Shown here in pieces: positions 26,977 to 36,064 of a stretch of DNA of 64,000 nt (position 1 is its first letter; each line of letters starts with the position of its first letter). A model generated the notes under the pieces. That model had not been told where the DNA came from. It was given only the letters and a program-made list of their open reading frames with translations, and searched no databases. The DNA lies in contig DBYO01000048.1 of the NCBI GenBank assembly GCA_002310235.1, positions 38,096 through 102,095 of the forward strand, read 5' to 3'. The position numbers and the translations under genes were made by a program. The DNA is from Bacteroidales bacterium UBA1184. GTDB taxonomy: Bacteria > Bacteroidota > Bacteroidia > Bacteroidales > ML635J-15.

Positions 26977-27504
26977 TTATTTCTCAGTTCTGGGATCTGG
27001 ACCATATTGGTTCTCTCCTTCTTGACCTTTGAAACATCCGAATACGACCCATAAAGCAACGATAAACCAGTCAATAATAGTTTCGACGACTAGAAATGTC
27101 ACTCTTACTGCAAACGAATCTACTTGTATAATATCAACAATCGGAGACACAATAAACAATAAGAAAAACAATGCCCAGCAACCTCTCAAGCCAACATCAT
27201 GCAATCGGCGTACAATAAGAGCATACCACGGCAAAAGAGAGACGACAAAAAATGCTATCAGCACATACGCTACAACCGACACCCAACCTTCTCCGTGAAA
27301 TAAGAAGGCTAAATAATCAGAGCTACCAGAAATAATGTCGAAATAACCATAGTCAACACGTTTCACAATTAAACCTATTACATATACAATTGTCAATACA
27401 ATACCAATAGCGATACAAATACTAGAAAACACCCAGTATTCCTTTTGACTAGCTCTACCCTTAAAATCAGCATAATGCTTCCAACATTTCAAAAAATACT
27501 TCAT
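26977..27504 (-). CDS. DUF805 family membrane protein
   Basis: Inner-membrane protein of 175 residues with about four transmembrane helices. It begins KCWKHYADFKGRASQKEYWV, the typical DUF805 opening, and has IVRRLHDVGLRGCWALFFL in the middle and NQYGPDPR near the end. Function not established. Single gene, convergent with metK. The 94-base upstream gap shows no clear promoter. Confidence 0.92.
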   Translation of the reverse strand: MKYFLKCWKHYADFKGRASQKEYWVFSSICIAIGIVLTIVYVIGLIVKRVDYGYFDIISGSSDYLAFLFHGEGWVSVVAYVLIAFFVVSLLPWYALIVRRLHDVGLRGCWALFFLLFIVSPIVDIIQVDSFAVRVTFLVVETIIDWFIVALWVVFGCFKGQEGENQYGPDPRTEK

Positions 27505-27598
27505 AATATCAAAATTTAGCTAAAAATCAACTTTTTATAATCCCATCTATTTCTTTTAATGCTATAACACTATTGTAGTTTATACTTTTATTTTACTA

Positions 27599-28801
27599 TT
27601 ATTCTGTTACAATTATTTTCCTTACCTGTGCACCAACGCGAACGATATACATACCTGCCGACGGCATTGCAAACATGCTTTCGCCACCATTGAGAGTTTC
27701 CGATGCAATCATTCTACCGTTGAGGTCGTAGATAGCAATATTAGCGCCATCTTCACAACGAACTGTCAGAAGAAGATTTTCAGAATAAATCGTCAAGTCG
27801 TTCTCAACATTTTCCTCGATAACAAAAGTGCTATTCGAAAAGTTAGCATAGAGTACTCTGTTCGAATTGATTGTGAATGTATATACGGCATTTGTCGATA
27901 CAACACTACCGTTTTCAGTCCAGCTTACGAATGTATATCCAGTATATGGAACGGCCTCCAGTGTTACTGTAGAACCTGCTGGGAACTGAATATATGTGTT
28001 GTTATCGCCATCCCATTCTCCCATCGTATAACCGCCACTTGATGGGTTCGAGTATGTAATTACAGTGTAAGTGTCCGAAGGTGTTGAATTTTGCTGAAAG
28101 TTGGCTACCAATGTGCGGTTTGCAGTTGCACTGAAAGTGTAGCTTGCATTTGTTGAAACAACGCTTCCGTTTTCTGTCCAGTTGATGAAAGTATAACCAG
28201 AATTGGCTGAAGCGGAAACGGTTACAGAAGCTCCTTGTGTATAAGTTCCTCCACCGGTAACATTACCAGCATTTGATGGGTTTGCAGAAACTGCAATGGT
28301 ATACTGTGTCGGAGGTGTTACACCACCAGTCGAACCTGCATTGATTGGTGTATTTGGCGTTGTTTCATAATATATTGCCTGCCAGTTTGCTGTGTACTGG
28401 TAGTCGCTACCAGTCACACTTACGCGTGCCCAGCCGTAATGCAAGCCGTCAGTATATTCAATTCTAAAACCAATATATACATTCTGACCAACAGGAATGG
28501 CTGGCGTTTCACCAAAACCAACTATAGAACAATCTCCATATCCGCTCCAATTTGCCGAAGAACCGATACTTGTACCTTCTGCCAATGGTTTTGGTGCATC
28601 CCAAGCCTCTTCGTCACCCCAGATATTACATTGGCTTTCAGCGTCGTATGTCAAATATGTATTATCGTATGTCCACGAAAATTCACATGTGCCATCGTTA
28701 TTAAAATCCAAACCATTAGAACGTACTGTGCCTTGCACAATTTCAGCCGATGCCCACATTGTTGCAAGCATGGCGATAACTAGTAAGAATACTTTTTTCA
28801 T
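27599..28801 (-). CDS. Secreted protein with InlB-like B-repeats and T9SS type A sorting domain
   Basis: Protein of 400 residues: signal peptide (1-20), a beta-rich domain (about 21-160), two divergent InlB B-repeats (about 165-330, each with GYTFxxWTENGSVVS and ending ANF), and a C-terminal T9SS domain (about 325-400, IAIYDLNGRMIASETLNGG then AGMYIVRVGAQVRKIIVTE). It is probably exported through the outer membrane and anchored on the cell surface. Function unknown. The WTENGSVVSTNA unit is repeated almost identically. It lies 42 bases downstream of asnB on the same strand. Confidence 0.85.
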   Translation of the reverse strand: MKKVFLLVIAMLATMWASAEIVQGTVRSNGLDFNNDGTCEFSWTYDNTYLTYDAESQCNIWGDEEAWDAPKPLAEGTSIGSSANWSGYGDCSIVGFGETPAIPVGQNVYIGFRIEYTDGLHYGWARVSVTGSDYQYTANWQAIYYETTPNTPINAGSTGGVTPPTQYTIAVSANPSNAGNVTGGGTYTQGASVTVSASANSGYTFINWTENGSVVSTNASYTFSATANRTLVANFQQNSTPSDTYTVITYSNPSSGGYTMGEWDGDNNTYIQFPAGSTVTLEAVPYTGYTFVSWTENGSVVSTNAVYTFTINSNRVLYANFSNSTFVIEENVENDLTIYSENLLLTVRCEDGANIAIYDLNGRMIASETLNGGESMFAMPSAGMYIVRVGAQVRKIIVTE

Positions 28802-28843
28802 AAAAATAAAATTTAAAATGTTCTTACTAATAACGTAAAATGG

Positions 28844-30733
28844 TCATAAGGTTGCCTCACAAGCAAAAGTTTTTTTCCACCACCACTGGAAAACAATTAA
28901 TGCCCAGACCTTTGCAGCAGCATCACCTACATTATTGCCACGAAGCCTGTTTTTTAGGTCTGCCACTTCATTGTAATTGAACAGCCCCTGCCCTTCGACG
29001 AACTTTTCCGAAAGCAAGTCGTTCTCTATCAAGTCGTAAAGTTCATTATTGAACCACTTCAAGAGAGGCACTTCAAATCCGTGTTTACGGCGATTGAGCA
29101 GTTCCGATGGGAAAAAGTCGGCAAAAGTCTCACGCAGAATCTTCTTACGCGACTGAGAATCAATCTTGTACGACGACGGCAGACACGACACATAATCCAC
29201 AACCGTATGGTCGAGGAAAGGAACACGCACCTCAAGACTGTTAGCCATCGACATCATATCGACCTTTGTGAGCATATCTCCCTGAAGCACAAGGTGCATA
29301 TCAGAATAAAGCACATCGTTCATATCGGAAAAATCCTTGCCAATGCATTGCGACTTACGTTCATCAAAAGTCGTTTTGTCTGCTTTACATTTCAAAAGCC
29401 GGTCGGTATAGGCATCGTCACCAATGCTTGCCCATCGCCAGTAACGTTCCGAGTCGGAAAGTTTGTAACCAGAAGCGAACCTGTCAAGCTGACGGAAGGT
29501 GTTTGCTATCTTAGAGTTGCGCGACTTAGGCATAATCTTCCACACAGGTGCAAATGCAGCCACAGTCTTTTCCTTCAATCCAGCATTCATAACACGCAGA
29601 TGCGCCGAATGTTTGTTGTAGCCCGAAAACAACTCGTCAGCACCGTCTCCACTAAGGGCAACTGTAACCTTGGTACGCGTCAACTTGCTAAGTATGTCAA
29701 CCGCAAGAGCCGACGAATCGGCAAACGGTTCGTCTATATAATCAAGCGTATGCGAAATATTGGCGAGCAAATCCTGACTGCTAATCTTGTATGCGGTATG
29801 ATTTGTACCGAAGCGTTTTGCTATGATTTCGGCACAATCGGTCTCGTCAAAATACTTGTTGTCGGAAAAACCGACAGAGAAAGTATTCAACTTCGATGTA
29901 AATTGCGAAGCAAGTCCTGTAATTACCGATGAATCAATGCCTCCGCTAAGGAAACAACCCAAAGGCACATCGGCAATCAGACGGCGTTGCACCGAAGCCG
30001 ACAGCAGATCACGAAGTCTTTTCTTTGCGGTTTCGTAGTCATCGTCAATTGGACTTGTGCGTCGGTTTGGAATGTTGTAGTAGGAATGTTCCTCAACCCC
30101 ATCTGGCGTAATGCGCAGGAACGAACCAGGACGCAATTTTTGCGTATTCTTGAAAATGCCCTGATTTGTAGGAATGTAGTTGAGATGGAAATATGTTTTC
30201 AGAGCCTCGTTGTCAATCTCCTTCGGCATCCCCATTGCAATGAGAGCCTTAATTTCCGAAGCGAACATTATTTTCTCATCATCGCTATACAGCACAACGG
30301 GTTTTATTCCCATACGATCGCGCACCACAAGACATTCCTTTTTGTGGATGTCGTAGAAAGCAAAAGCAAAACAGCCGTTAATCTTTTCAATGGCAGCACT
30401 GCCATATTTAATCAGCAGATACAAAAGAACTTCAGTATCAGACTTTGAATTAAAACTTATACCATCAGAAATAAGTTCTTCACGGAAATCGTTGTGGTTG
30501 TAGAACTCACCATTAAACACCAAAACATAGTTTCCGGATGCATCCATAAATGGCTGACTGCCAGCGTCGGAAGTGTCTATAACGGAAAGACGTGTATGGC
30601 CGAGTGCTACATTGTCCTTCACAAAAAAACCATTGCTGTCGGGACCACGACTTTCGAGCGATGCTACCGCCCTCTTTATCCTAGGCTCCAGTTCAATGTC
30701 CTTGAAAGAATATATTCCTGCTATTCCGCACAT
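28844..30733 (-). CDS. asnB: Asparagine synthetase B (glutamine-hydrolysing)
   Basis: Protein of 629 residues. It has an N-terminal glutaminase domain with catalytic Cys2 (MCGIAGIYSF), SRGPDSNG and LVFNGEFYNH. The synthetase domain has the PP-loop CFLSGGIDSSVITG and ALSGDGADELFSGYNKH. It would make asparagine, or a related amide, from aspartate, glutamine and ATP. This long type often sits near envelope-glycan genes in Bacteroidota, so another carboxylate substrate is possible. A repeat element lies 6 bases upstream of its start. Confidence 0.92.
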   Translation of the reverse strand: MCGIAGIYSFKDIELEPRIKRAVASLESRGPDSNGFFVKDNVALGHTRLSVIDTSDAGSQPFMDASGNYVLVFNGEFYNHNDFREELISDGISFNSKSDTEVLLYLLIKYGSAAIEKINGCFAFAFYDIHKKECLVVRDRMGIKPVVLYSDDEKIMFASEIKALIAMGMPKEIDNEALKTYFHLNYIPTNQGIFKNTQKLRPGSFLRITPDGVEEHSYYNIPNRRTSPIDDDYETAKKRLRDLLSASVQRRLIADVPLGCFLSGGIDSSVITGLASQFTSKLNTFSVGFSDNKYFDETDCAEIIAKRFGTNHTAYKISSQDLLANISHTLDYIDEPFADSSALAVDILSKLTRTKVTVALSGDGADELFSGYNKHSAHLRVMNAGLKEKTVAAFAPVWKIMPKSRNSKIANTFRQLDRFASGYKLSDSERYWRWASIGDDAYTDRLLKCKADKTTFDERKSQCIGKDFSDMNDVLYSDMHLVLQGDMLTKVDMMSMANSLEVRVPFLDHTVVDYVSCLPSSYKIDSQSRKKILRETFADFFPSELLNRRKHGFEVPLLKWFNNELYDLIENDLLSEKFVEGQGLFNYNEVADLKNRLRGNNVGDAAAKVWALIVFQWWWKKTFACEATL

Positions 30734-30739
30734 ATGTAG

Positions 30740-30775
30740 TTTCTAAGTTTAACTTCGTTGAGGACTTCGTCGTTC
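30740..30775 (-). repeat. Dispersed intergenic repeat, copy upstream of asnB
   Basis: 36-bp unit beginning TTTCTAAGTTTAACTTCG on the plus strand. It matches the unit at 42134-42169 at 33 of 36 positions. Both copies lie just 5' of a minus-strand start codon. The rest of this 173-bp gap is low-complexity phrase-like DNA without a gene. Confidence 0.7.
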
Positions 30776-30906
30776 AATGCCTACGGCGTTTCTGGGTTTC
30801 AAGTTGTTTTGGGCTAACAGTCCCGCAGTCTCACAGTCTAACGGTCTTGCAAACTGCTAGACAGTTCTTCAGCTAGACTTTCTGCCTTTTAGCCCATTAT
30901 CTATTG

Positions 30907-32289
30907 TTAATTCTCTGGTGCGAACATCGGATCCCACGGCGGAAGAACTATCGGCTTCTGGTCGAGCATTTTCTGGACGTCTCCGCTCAAGTACTTCTTG
31001 TTCACGACAATACGGAACATATACTCGTCGAACCACTCGTCTGTGAAAGTCAAGTAGCCATTGTGTCCGTATGATGCCCCCCACGAGTTCTCGAACTGCC
31101 ATTTTGTTGGTACATCCTTGTCATCAACATCTACAGCAACAAGCAACATAGCATGCGATGAACCGCTGTCGAAAGTCTTGATTCTCGTAGCCTTATCCAT
31201 GCCGAATTTCATTCCGAGCAATGACTCAAAATCAAAGTTGTTGACATCCAAAGTACCATCGTTCTTGCTGAGAAACTTCGCAACATCGCATGAAGAATAC
31301 AATGGTTCCTTGTCCTTTAGGCTTGCCAAGGCAGCCTTCTTTAGTTCATCGGCTGGGAGATTGACATACAGCCAGTTTTTGCCTTCGAGCACATTGCGGT
31401 CGAATTCAATTTCGTAAACCTTATTGTATTCGCGCGATGGATCGTTCATCAGCATAACATAGTCGAAAGTCTTGTAGTTCGGAAAAAATTCCTTAAAAAA
31501 CGACATCGGAGTATAGTCCTTGTATGTATCCTCCTTCTCAAAGCGATACTTGAACTCAGTTGGCGGTTCACCAAGGAACAGAACCAAATAGCGATATACT
31601 TCGCAAAGCATATTAAACTTCATCTCATCGATTTTCTTCGGAGCCATCTTCTGTGCCTTTGCATCGCGGAGCAGCATCGCGTCCTCGCGCAACTTGCGCG
31701 ACAAAAGCTGGTTGAGCCACGAAGTATTGTTAGAATGATAAGTCTCTGGCATTACCGTATTTGGAACAAGACCGTATTTTTCTACCAAGTTAGCAAATGA
31801 ATTCCATACACCGCCATCTCCTATCGGATTATGCAAAGCCCATTCGTTTGTCCTATCATCCAGCGGTTTATCAGCATTCTGAAGAATTATTTCGAGGAAG
31901 AGATTCGACTTCTCGAACATATCCCAAAAATACAGATAATTCTGCGAAAATTCAAAACCACCAAGGTCCTTGTCTTTTATAATCTGCGGACGAAGCGAAC
32001 TTAGTCCTGTAAACATCCAACAACGTCCAGAACTTTTCTGGTCGCATATACCCTTTACATCGGCCTTGTACTTAAACTGATGGTCGGCCTTGCCAACCAC
32101 ATCGCGATTCACAGCCAAGCTGCGTATATCATTGTTCGACAATGCATTACGAATACCTTTATCAGCTTCTGCTTTCTGTTTGTAGTTTTCACGGATATTG
32201 TTTACAACATCCTCTGAAAGATTCTTGGTATTCTGGGCAAACATAGTCGAACCCATAGCCAACAACGTAATAATCAACAACTTTCTCAT
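30907..32289 (-). CDS. Exported C1 family cysteine peptidase (bleomycin hydrolase/PepC type)
   Basis: Protein of 460 residues with a signal peptide (residues 1-18, ending MFAQ). The papain-fold active site is complete: Gln84 and Cys90 in CDQKSSGRCWMFTG, His in GSSHAMLLV, and Asn in FENSWGASYG. The body follows the bleomycin-hydrolase/aminopeptidase C pattern, whose members usually are cytosolic. The signal peptide indicates periplasmic peptide trimming, a common theme in peptide-using Bacteroidales. It follows the 32301-33653 membrane protein gene by 11 bases. Confidence 0.9.
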   Translation of the reverse strand: MRKLLIITLLAMGSTMFAQNTKNLSEDVVNNIRENYKQKAEADKGIRNALSNNDIRSLAVNRDVVGKADHQFKYKADVKGICDQKSSGRCWMFTGLSSLRPQIIKDKDLGGFEFSQNYLYFWDMFEKSNLFLEIILQNADKPLDDRTNEWALHNPIGDGGVWNSFANLVEKYGLVPNTVMPETYHSNNTSWLNQLLSRKLREDAMLLRDAKAQKMAPKKIDEMKFNMLCEVYRYLVLFLGEPPTEFKYRFEKEDTYKDYTPMSFFKEFFPNYKTFDYVMLMNDPSREYNKVYEIEFDRNVLEGKNWLYVNLPADELKKAALASLKDKEPLYSSCDVAKFLSKNDGTLDVNNFDFESLLGMKFGMDKATRIKTFDSGSSHAMLLVAVDVDDKDVPTKWQFENSWGASYGHNGYLTFTDEWFDEYMFRIVVNKKYLSGDVQKMLDQKPIVLPPWDPMFAPEN

Positions 32290-32300
32290 ATCAAAATATT

Positions 32301-33653
32301 TTATTTGTTTAATTGCGAATTTATCAAATCGGACCGCTTTCGTTCGCCGATTCGCAACCGTTTTTTCAACCGTTCAAAGTTAGTACATATTAGCATAGAA
32401 CAAAGAAGGAAAGGCATGACAGGAATCTTGTACCTTACCAATGCTCCAATATTAGGGGTTGTCATACCAATAAGCGCATATAGAATTAACATAAAGTAAA
32501 GACTGAATAAAACAAACCTAAATTGCCTCTCGTCAATTGGTTTAAACCTGACACTCATATATAAAAACAGCAACAGAAAAATAATATTTTCGACACAGCA
32601 AACTAGTTTTACCAAGGAGTTAGCCTCTGTTACAAACGGTCGGAACAATGAATTTACGTATGCCGGCACCAAACACGACACAAAACTCACAAAAGTAGGC
32701 TCAAGTTCCTGAATTTCAATATTACTACCCGAATAATTTGCTTCAGTATTAACCATATTAATAAAATCGTGCTGTTTGTTCACTATCGTATCAACCAAAT
32801 CGTAGCCGAAAATACTTCCACTAAAAAAGAATAAGGTAATAATCACAGCAAATACAGCTGCAGACGAAACAAGCAGTTTTTTTGCTCCGAACTTCGATGG
32901 AAGGACAAACATAACCATTCCCGGAAGCAAAGCCAATAGGACATAAAATTTTGCAAGGAAAAGAAGCCAAGCGGAAGCTATCACAATCAACAACTTAAGC
33001 ACATTGAATTTTCGGCACATGGAAACCCACGAAAACATCAGAATACCAAGCGAAAACATTACCAGGCACTCCTTCATCATTCCCGATGACCAAAATAGCA
33101 CACTGGGCACAAGGAAAGCCGACACAACAGCTATCCAACGCTTTCCATTACAGAACTCCAGCATTGCCAATGCAAGAAAATATGCGCCACAAAAAGCTAT
33201 GAATGCACTGATTATCAAGTTTAACCATATATTTCCCTGCGTAAAAAGGTCAAGAAGCGCATTGTAGCGAATTACAGTGCGATTATCATTCAATAGTCCA
33301 TAATTCCATGCCTTATACCAATGGTCGGCTTTATCATAATAATATTCTAGCTGTGGCTCATCAGCACGAATGCCCGATACCATCTTGAAATAGTCAGCGG
33401 GACTTTCCTCCATGGCGGAATATAAAGCCAAACCACCATAATAATATTTGAAAACATCGGATTTCTGATGATCATCGTATGCAAACTGATATACCCCGAC
33501 TATTGCGTAAGCAGCCACGATCTTGGTTACAAACAGCACTAGAAGCCATTTGGGTGCCAATCCTAGTCTGCGAAACACTTTCATCCTGCATATCATAAAC
33601 GAAAATACAGAAAGAAATGCAAATGCTAATAATATAACAGTCAACAAATTCAT
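32301..33653 (-). CDS. Polytopic membrane protein, possible EpsG/Wzy or GT-C-like
   Basis: Protein of 450 residues with about 10-12 transmembrane helices. The ATG at 33653 was preferred over a start at 33785, because a good promoter (33785-33753, minus) lies between them. PSVLFWSSGMMKECLVMFSL resembles a segment found in polysaccharide polymerases such as EpsG-type proteins, and LDLFTQGNIWLNLIISAFI fits. No firm family. A glycan-related role is plausible. Likely co-transcribed with the C1 peptidase gene downstream. Confidence 0.6.
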   Translation of the reverse strand: MNLLTVILLAFAFLSVFSFMICRMKVFRRLGLAPKWLLVLFVTKIVAAYAIVGVYQFAYDDHQKSDVFKYYYGGLALYSAMEESPADYFKMVSGIRADEPQLEYYYDKADHWYKAWNYGLLNDNRTVIRYNALLDLFTQGNIWLNLIISAFIAFCGAYFLALAMLEFCNGKRWIAVVSAFLVPSVLFWSSGMMKECLVMFSLGILMFSWVSMCRKFNVLKLLIVIASAWLLFLAKFYVLLALLPGMVMFVLPSKFGAKKLLVSSAAVFAVIITLFFFSGSIFGYDLVDTIVNKQHDFINMVNTEANYSGSNIEIQELEPTFVSFVSCLVPAYVNSLFRPFVTEANSLVKLVCCVENIIFLLLFLYMSVRFKPIDERQFRFVLFSLYFMLILYALIGMTTPNIGALVRYKIPVMPFLLCSMLICTNFERLKKRLRIGERKRSDLINSQLNK

Positions 33654-33752
33654 TATTCTGTTTTGTTTTTGATGCGACCGTCTATACACACTCTGCCATT
33701 CACAAGCACAGTCACCTAAGACACATTCTGCACATAAAAACTCAAACGATTG

Positions 33753-33785
33753 CAAAGTTAACAAGTTTTTTGCGGAATTATACAA
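33753..33785 (-). promoter_or_regulatory. Promoter for the 33653-30907 transcript
   Basis: Minus strand: TTG at 33785-33783, 22 bp, TAACTTTG at 33760-33753. The leader to the ATG at 33653 would be about 90 bases. It overlaps the divergent promoter at 33769-33799. Confidence 0.5.
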
Positions 33786-33799
33786 AATGAATTATTTTT
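33769..33799 (+). promoter_or_regulatory. Promoter for the 33817 gene
   Basis: TTTG at 33769-33772, 19 bp, TATTTTTG at 33792-33799: a full consensus match. Its position rules out the upstream ATG at 33787 as the start codon. Confidence 0.65.
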
Positions 33800-33816
33800 G
33801 CACTCAAATTTTACAA

Positions 33817-34818
33817 ATGAAGGCAAAACAAATAATTTTCGCTATAATTAGAATTGCAATAGGCCTATTCTTTATTGCTTCAGCAATTCTCAAAATATTC
33901 ACAATCAAAGAGTTTGAACTATACATTTATAGTTACGGCATTTTTAATTACACACTATGTACATTATTTGCACGTTGCCTCATTGCATTCGAAATATGCA
34001 CAGGTTTGTGCCTTGCCTTTAGATGGTGGTACAGACTCACTTGGTGGCTTATGCAACTTTCTTTATTAGGGTTCACCATATTCCTTATTTTCGCCCAACT
34101 GCGAGGTGATGCAAATTGCCATTGCATGGGCGACTTCGTGGAACTGAATCCATTACAGTCGATGATAAAGAATTTTATCATAATGTCACTGCTACTTGTT
34201 ATAAGGAATCTAGAAAACTGGAACTTTAGGTTTGGAGCATTAATCAAACCATTAGTAATACTAATAGTAGCAGCAGTTCCTTTTATCGTCGCTCCGCCCG
34301 AGATTCTATACAAAAAACTATACTCTACTGATAGAAACATAAACACACCAATATTTGAAAAGGCTCTGTCAGACAGCACTTTTTACCAGTGCTACCCGAT
34401 CATACGTCCGAACTATGAATATGATTCTACAACATATGTTGCCGAGGCCAAACCAATGGAACTCGTAGGTAAAAATGTATTGATGTTTGCTCACGCAGGA
34501 TGCAAATATTGTCGTGAAGGGGCAAAACGAATGGCTATGTTCTTCCGCGAAAACAAACTAGACAGAAACAAATGTAAAGTCCTAATTTTTGGCAACTATC
34601 CTCCACTAAGCACTTACGAATTTATACAAGCAACCGAAGGCTATGGATTCGAATATCGCGAAATAAATCCTATAGTATCACTCGACATTGTTGATGGCGA
34701 ATTTCCTACTTTCATACTTATGCAGAACGACAGTATTGTAAAATCATTCGATCTGTGGGGATTGGAAGAAAGTACTATAAAAGAATTCCTTGAACCTGAA
34801 ACAGAACCTATTAATTAA
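33817..34818 (+). CDS. DoxX/MauE-like membrane protein with thioredoxin-like C-terminus (BT_3928 type)
   Basis: Protein of 333 residues with start at 33817. An upstream ATG at 33787 overlaps the -7 element and is rejected. Four N-terminal transmembrane helices resemble DoxX/MauE (FARCLIAFEICTGLCLAFRW). A periplasmic thioredoxin-like domain follows (about 190-330) with the redox pair Cys-x-x-Cys in FAHAGCKYCREGAKRM. This architecture is known in Bacteroidota as the BT_3928 family. A role in disulfide or redox chemistry at the membrane is inferred. The DUF362 ferredoxin protein follows by 17 bases. Confidence 0.8.
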   Translation: MKAKQIIFAIIRIAIGLFFIASAILKIFTIKEFELYIYSYGIFNYTLCTLFARCLIAFEICTGLCLAFRWWYRLTWWLMQLSLLGFTIFLIFAQLRGDANCHCMGDFVELNPLQSMIKNFIIMSLLLVIRNLENWNFRFGALIKPLVILIVAAVPFIVAPPEILYKKLYSTDRNINTPIFEKALSDSTFYQCYPIIRPNYEYDSTTYVAEAKPMELVGKNVLMFAHAGCKYCREGAKRMAMFFRENKLDRNKCKVLIFGNYPPLSTYEFIQATEGYGFEYREINPIVSLDIVDGEFPTFILMQNDSIVKSFDLWGLEESTIKEFLEPETEPIN

Positions 34819-34835
34819 TAAAAAAAAATAATCAT

Positions 34836-35966
34836 ATGAAAATCAAAATTTTAGCTCTAGCATCTATTTGCTTGGCATTATTCTCATGCAAGGAGCAGAA
34901 ACCCAAAATTGAAACTGCAGCCGACGAGTCAATCGTTTATTTCTGCAAAGACATTACTCCCGAAAACATCCTGAAACTCTACGAAGCTCTTGATGTTAAG
35001 CAGGAAGGCAAAATCGGTCTTAAAGTACATTTCGGAGAAGAAGGCAACCAGAATTTCCTTAATCCAGAATTACTCAAACCTCTTGTCGAGAAAGTTAAAC
35101 CGACATTTGTGGAAACCAACGTGCTATACGTCGGCAAGCGTCGTTATACCGACTCTCACATTGCATTGGCAAAAGAACACGGATTCACCTTTGCTCCCAT
35201 CGATATACTCGATGCCGATGGTGAAACAGAAATCCCTGCCAAAGGATTGAAGCACTACACAAAAATCAAAACTGGCAGTCACTTCAACGACTACGACAAC
35301 TACATCATCTACTCGCACTTCAAGGGACATGGTTCTGCCGGATTCGGCGGCGCAATTAAAAACGTGTCGATGGGTCTGGCATCTCCGGGCGGGAAAATGG
35401 CAATGCATGCCACCAACTTCCCAACAACCGCTGACCCAGAAGCTTGTGTTAACTGCCAGCGCTGTGTTAGCCAGTGCCCTGCACAAGCAATAACAATTAC
35501 TGAAAACGGTCCTGTAATTGACACAACAAAGTGCATAGGTTGCGCAAAGTGCATTGCCGAATGCCCACTCAAGATTTTCAAGCCCGACTGGAGAGAAATC
35601 GAAGAAAACATATTTCTCGAACGTCTTGTTGAATACGCCAAAATACTTAGCGAAGCAAAACCGATGGTTTACATCAACGTAATGGACAATATTTCAAAGT
35701 CGTGCGACTGCTCATCAAAGGCTCCCGCCCCATTTATGGAGAAAGTCGGAGCTGTTGCATCAACCGACATTGTAGCTATTGAAATGGCTTGCCACCAGCT
35801 TACAGCAGCAAAATACGGAAGCGAAGATGCTTTCAAGGATGTTAACGGAATTAGCGGATACGGACAAGTACAGTATGCTCACCAGCTCGGCATGGGAAAT
35901 ATGAAATATGTACTCGTTGATGTCGTAACAGGCGAACGAATCAGCATCGAAGATGCGATCAAATAA
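34836..35966 (+). CDS. DUF362 domain lipoprotein with two [4Fe-4S] clusters
   Basis: Protein of 376 residues with lipoprotein signal (ALFSC, Cys18). The DUF362 domain (about 30-330) surrounds a ferredoxin insert at about 205-245, with two CxxCxxCxxxC sets: ACVNCQRCVSQCPAQAI and KCIGCAKCIAECPLKIF. DUF362 proteins are iron-sulfur proteins of unknown substrate. Here an export signal suggests it acts outside the cytoplasm, perhaps with the redox protein encoded just upstream. A strong terminator follows. Confidence 0.88.
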   Translation: MKIKILALASICLALFSCKEQKPKIETAADESIVYFCKDITPENILKLYEALDVKQEGKIGLKVHFGEEGNQNFLNPELLKPLVEKVKPTFVETNVLYVGKRRYTDSHIALAKEHGFTFAPIDILDADGETEIPAKGLKHYTKIKTGSHFNDYDNYIIYSHFKGHGSAGFGGAIKNVSMGLASPGGKMAMHATNFPTTADPEACVNCQRCVSQCPAQAITITENGPVIDTTKCIGCAKCIAECPLKIFKPDWREIEENIFLERLVEYAKILSEAKPMVYINVMDNISKSCDCSSKAPAPFMEKVGAVASTDIVAIEMACHQLTAAKYGSEDAFKDVNGISGYGQVQYAHQLGMGNMKYVLVDVVTGERISIEDAIK

Positions 35967-36007
35967 TTCGAAGATTTGATGATTCGAAAATTCGAAGATT
36001 TGAATAA
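35967..36007. repeat. AT-rich AAGATTTGA repeat tract
   Basis: Two close copies of TTCGAAGATTTGA with GATGATTCGAAAA between them, directly after the DUF362 stop. Related tracts occur at 42184-42212 and 48495-48537. Confidence 0.6.
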
Positions 36008-36043
36008 AAAAAAATCACGGCACAATGTACCGTGATTTTTTTT
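36006..36043. terminator. Bidirectional terminator between DUF362 gene and T9SS cargo gene
   Basis: AAAAAAAAATCACGG, 9-base loop, CCGTGATTTTTTTT. Two convergent genes end on either side. Confidence 0.88.
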
Positions 36044-36064
36044 GCTTTATAACTTAACAATTGT

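Noticed and set aside
29081..29932. Open frame of 283 codons on the plus strand, opposite asnB
   Set aside because: asnB on the minus strand is unmistakable over this span; the frame has basic, low-complexity composition typical of antisense shadows.
33787..33816. Extra N-terminal residues for the DoxX-like protein from an ATG at 33787
   Set aside because: The -7 element TATTTTTG lies at 33792-33799, so transcription starts after this ATG; the start at 33817 is used.
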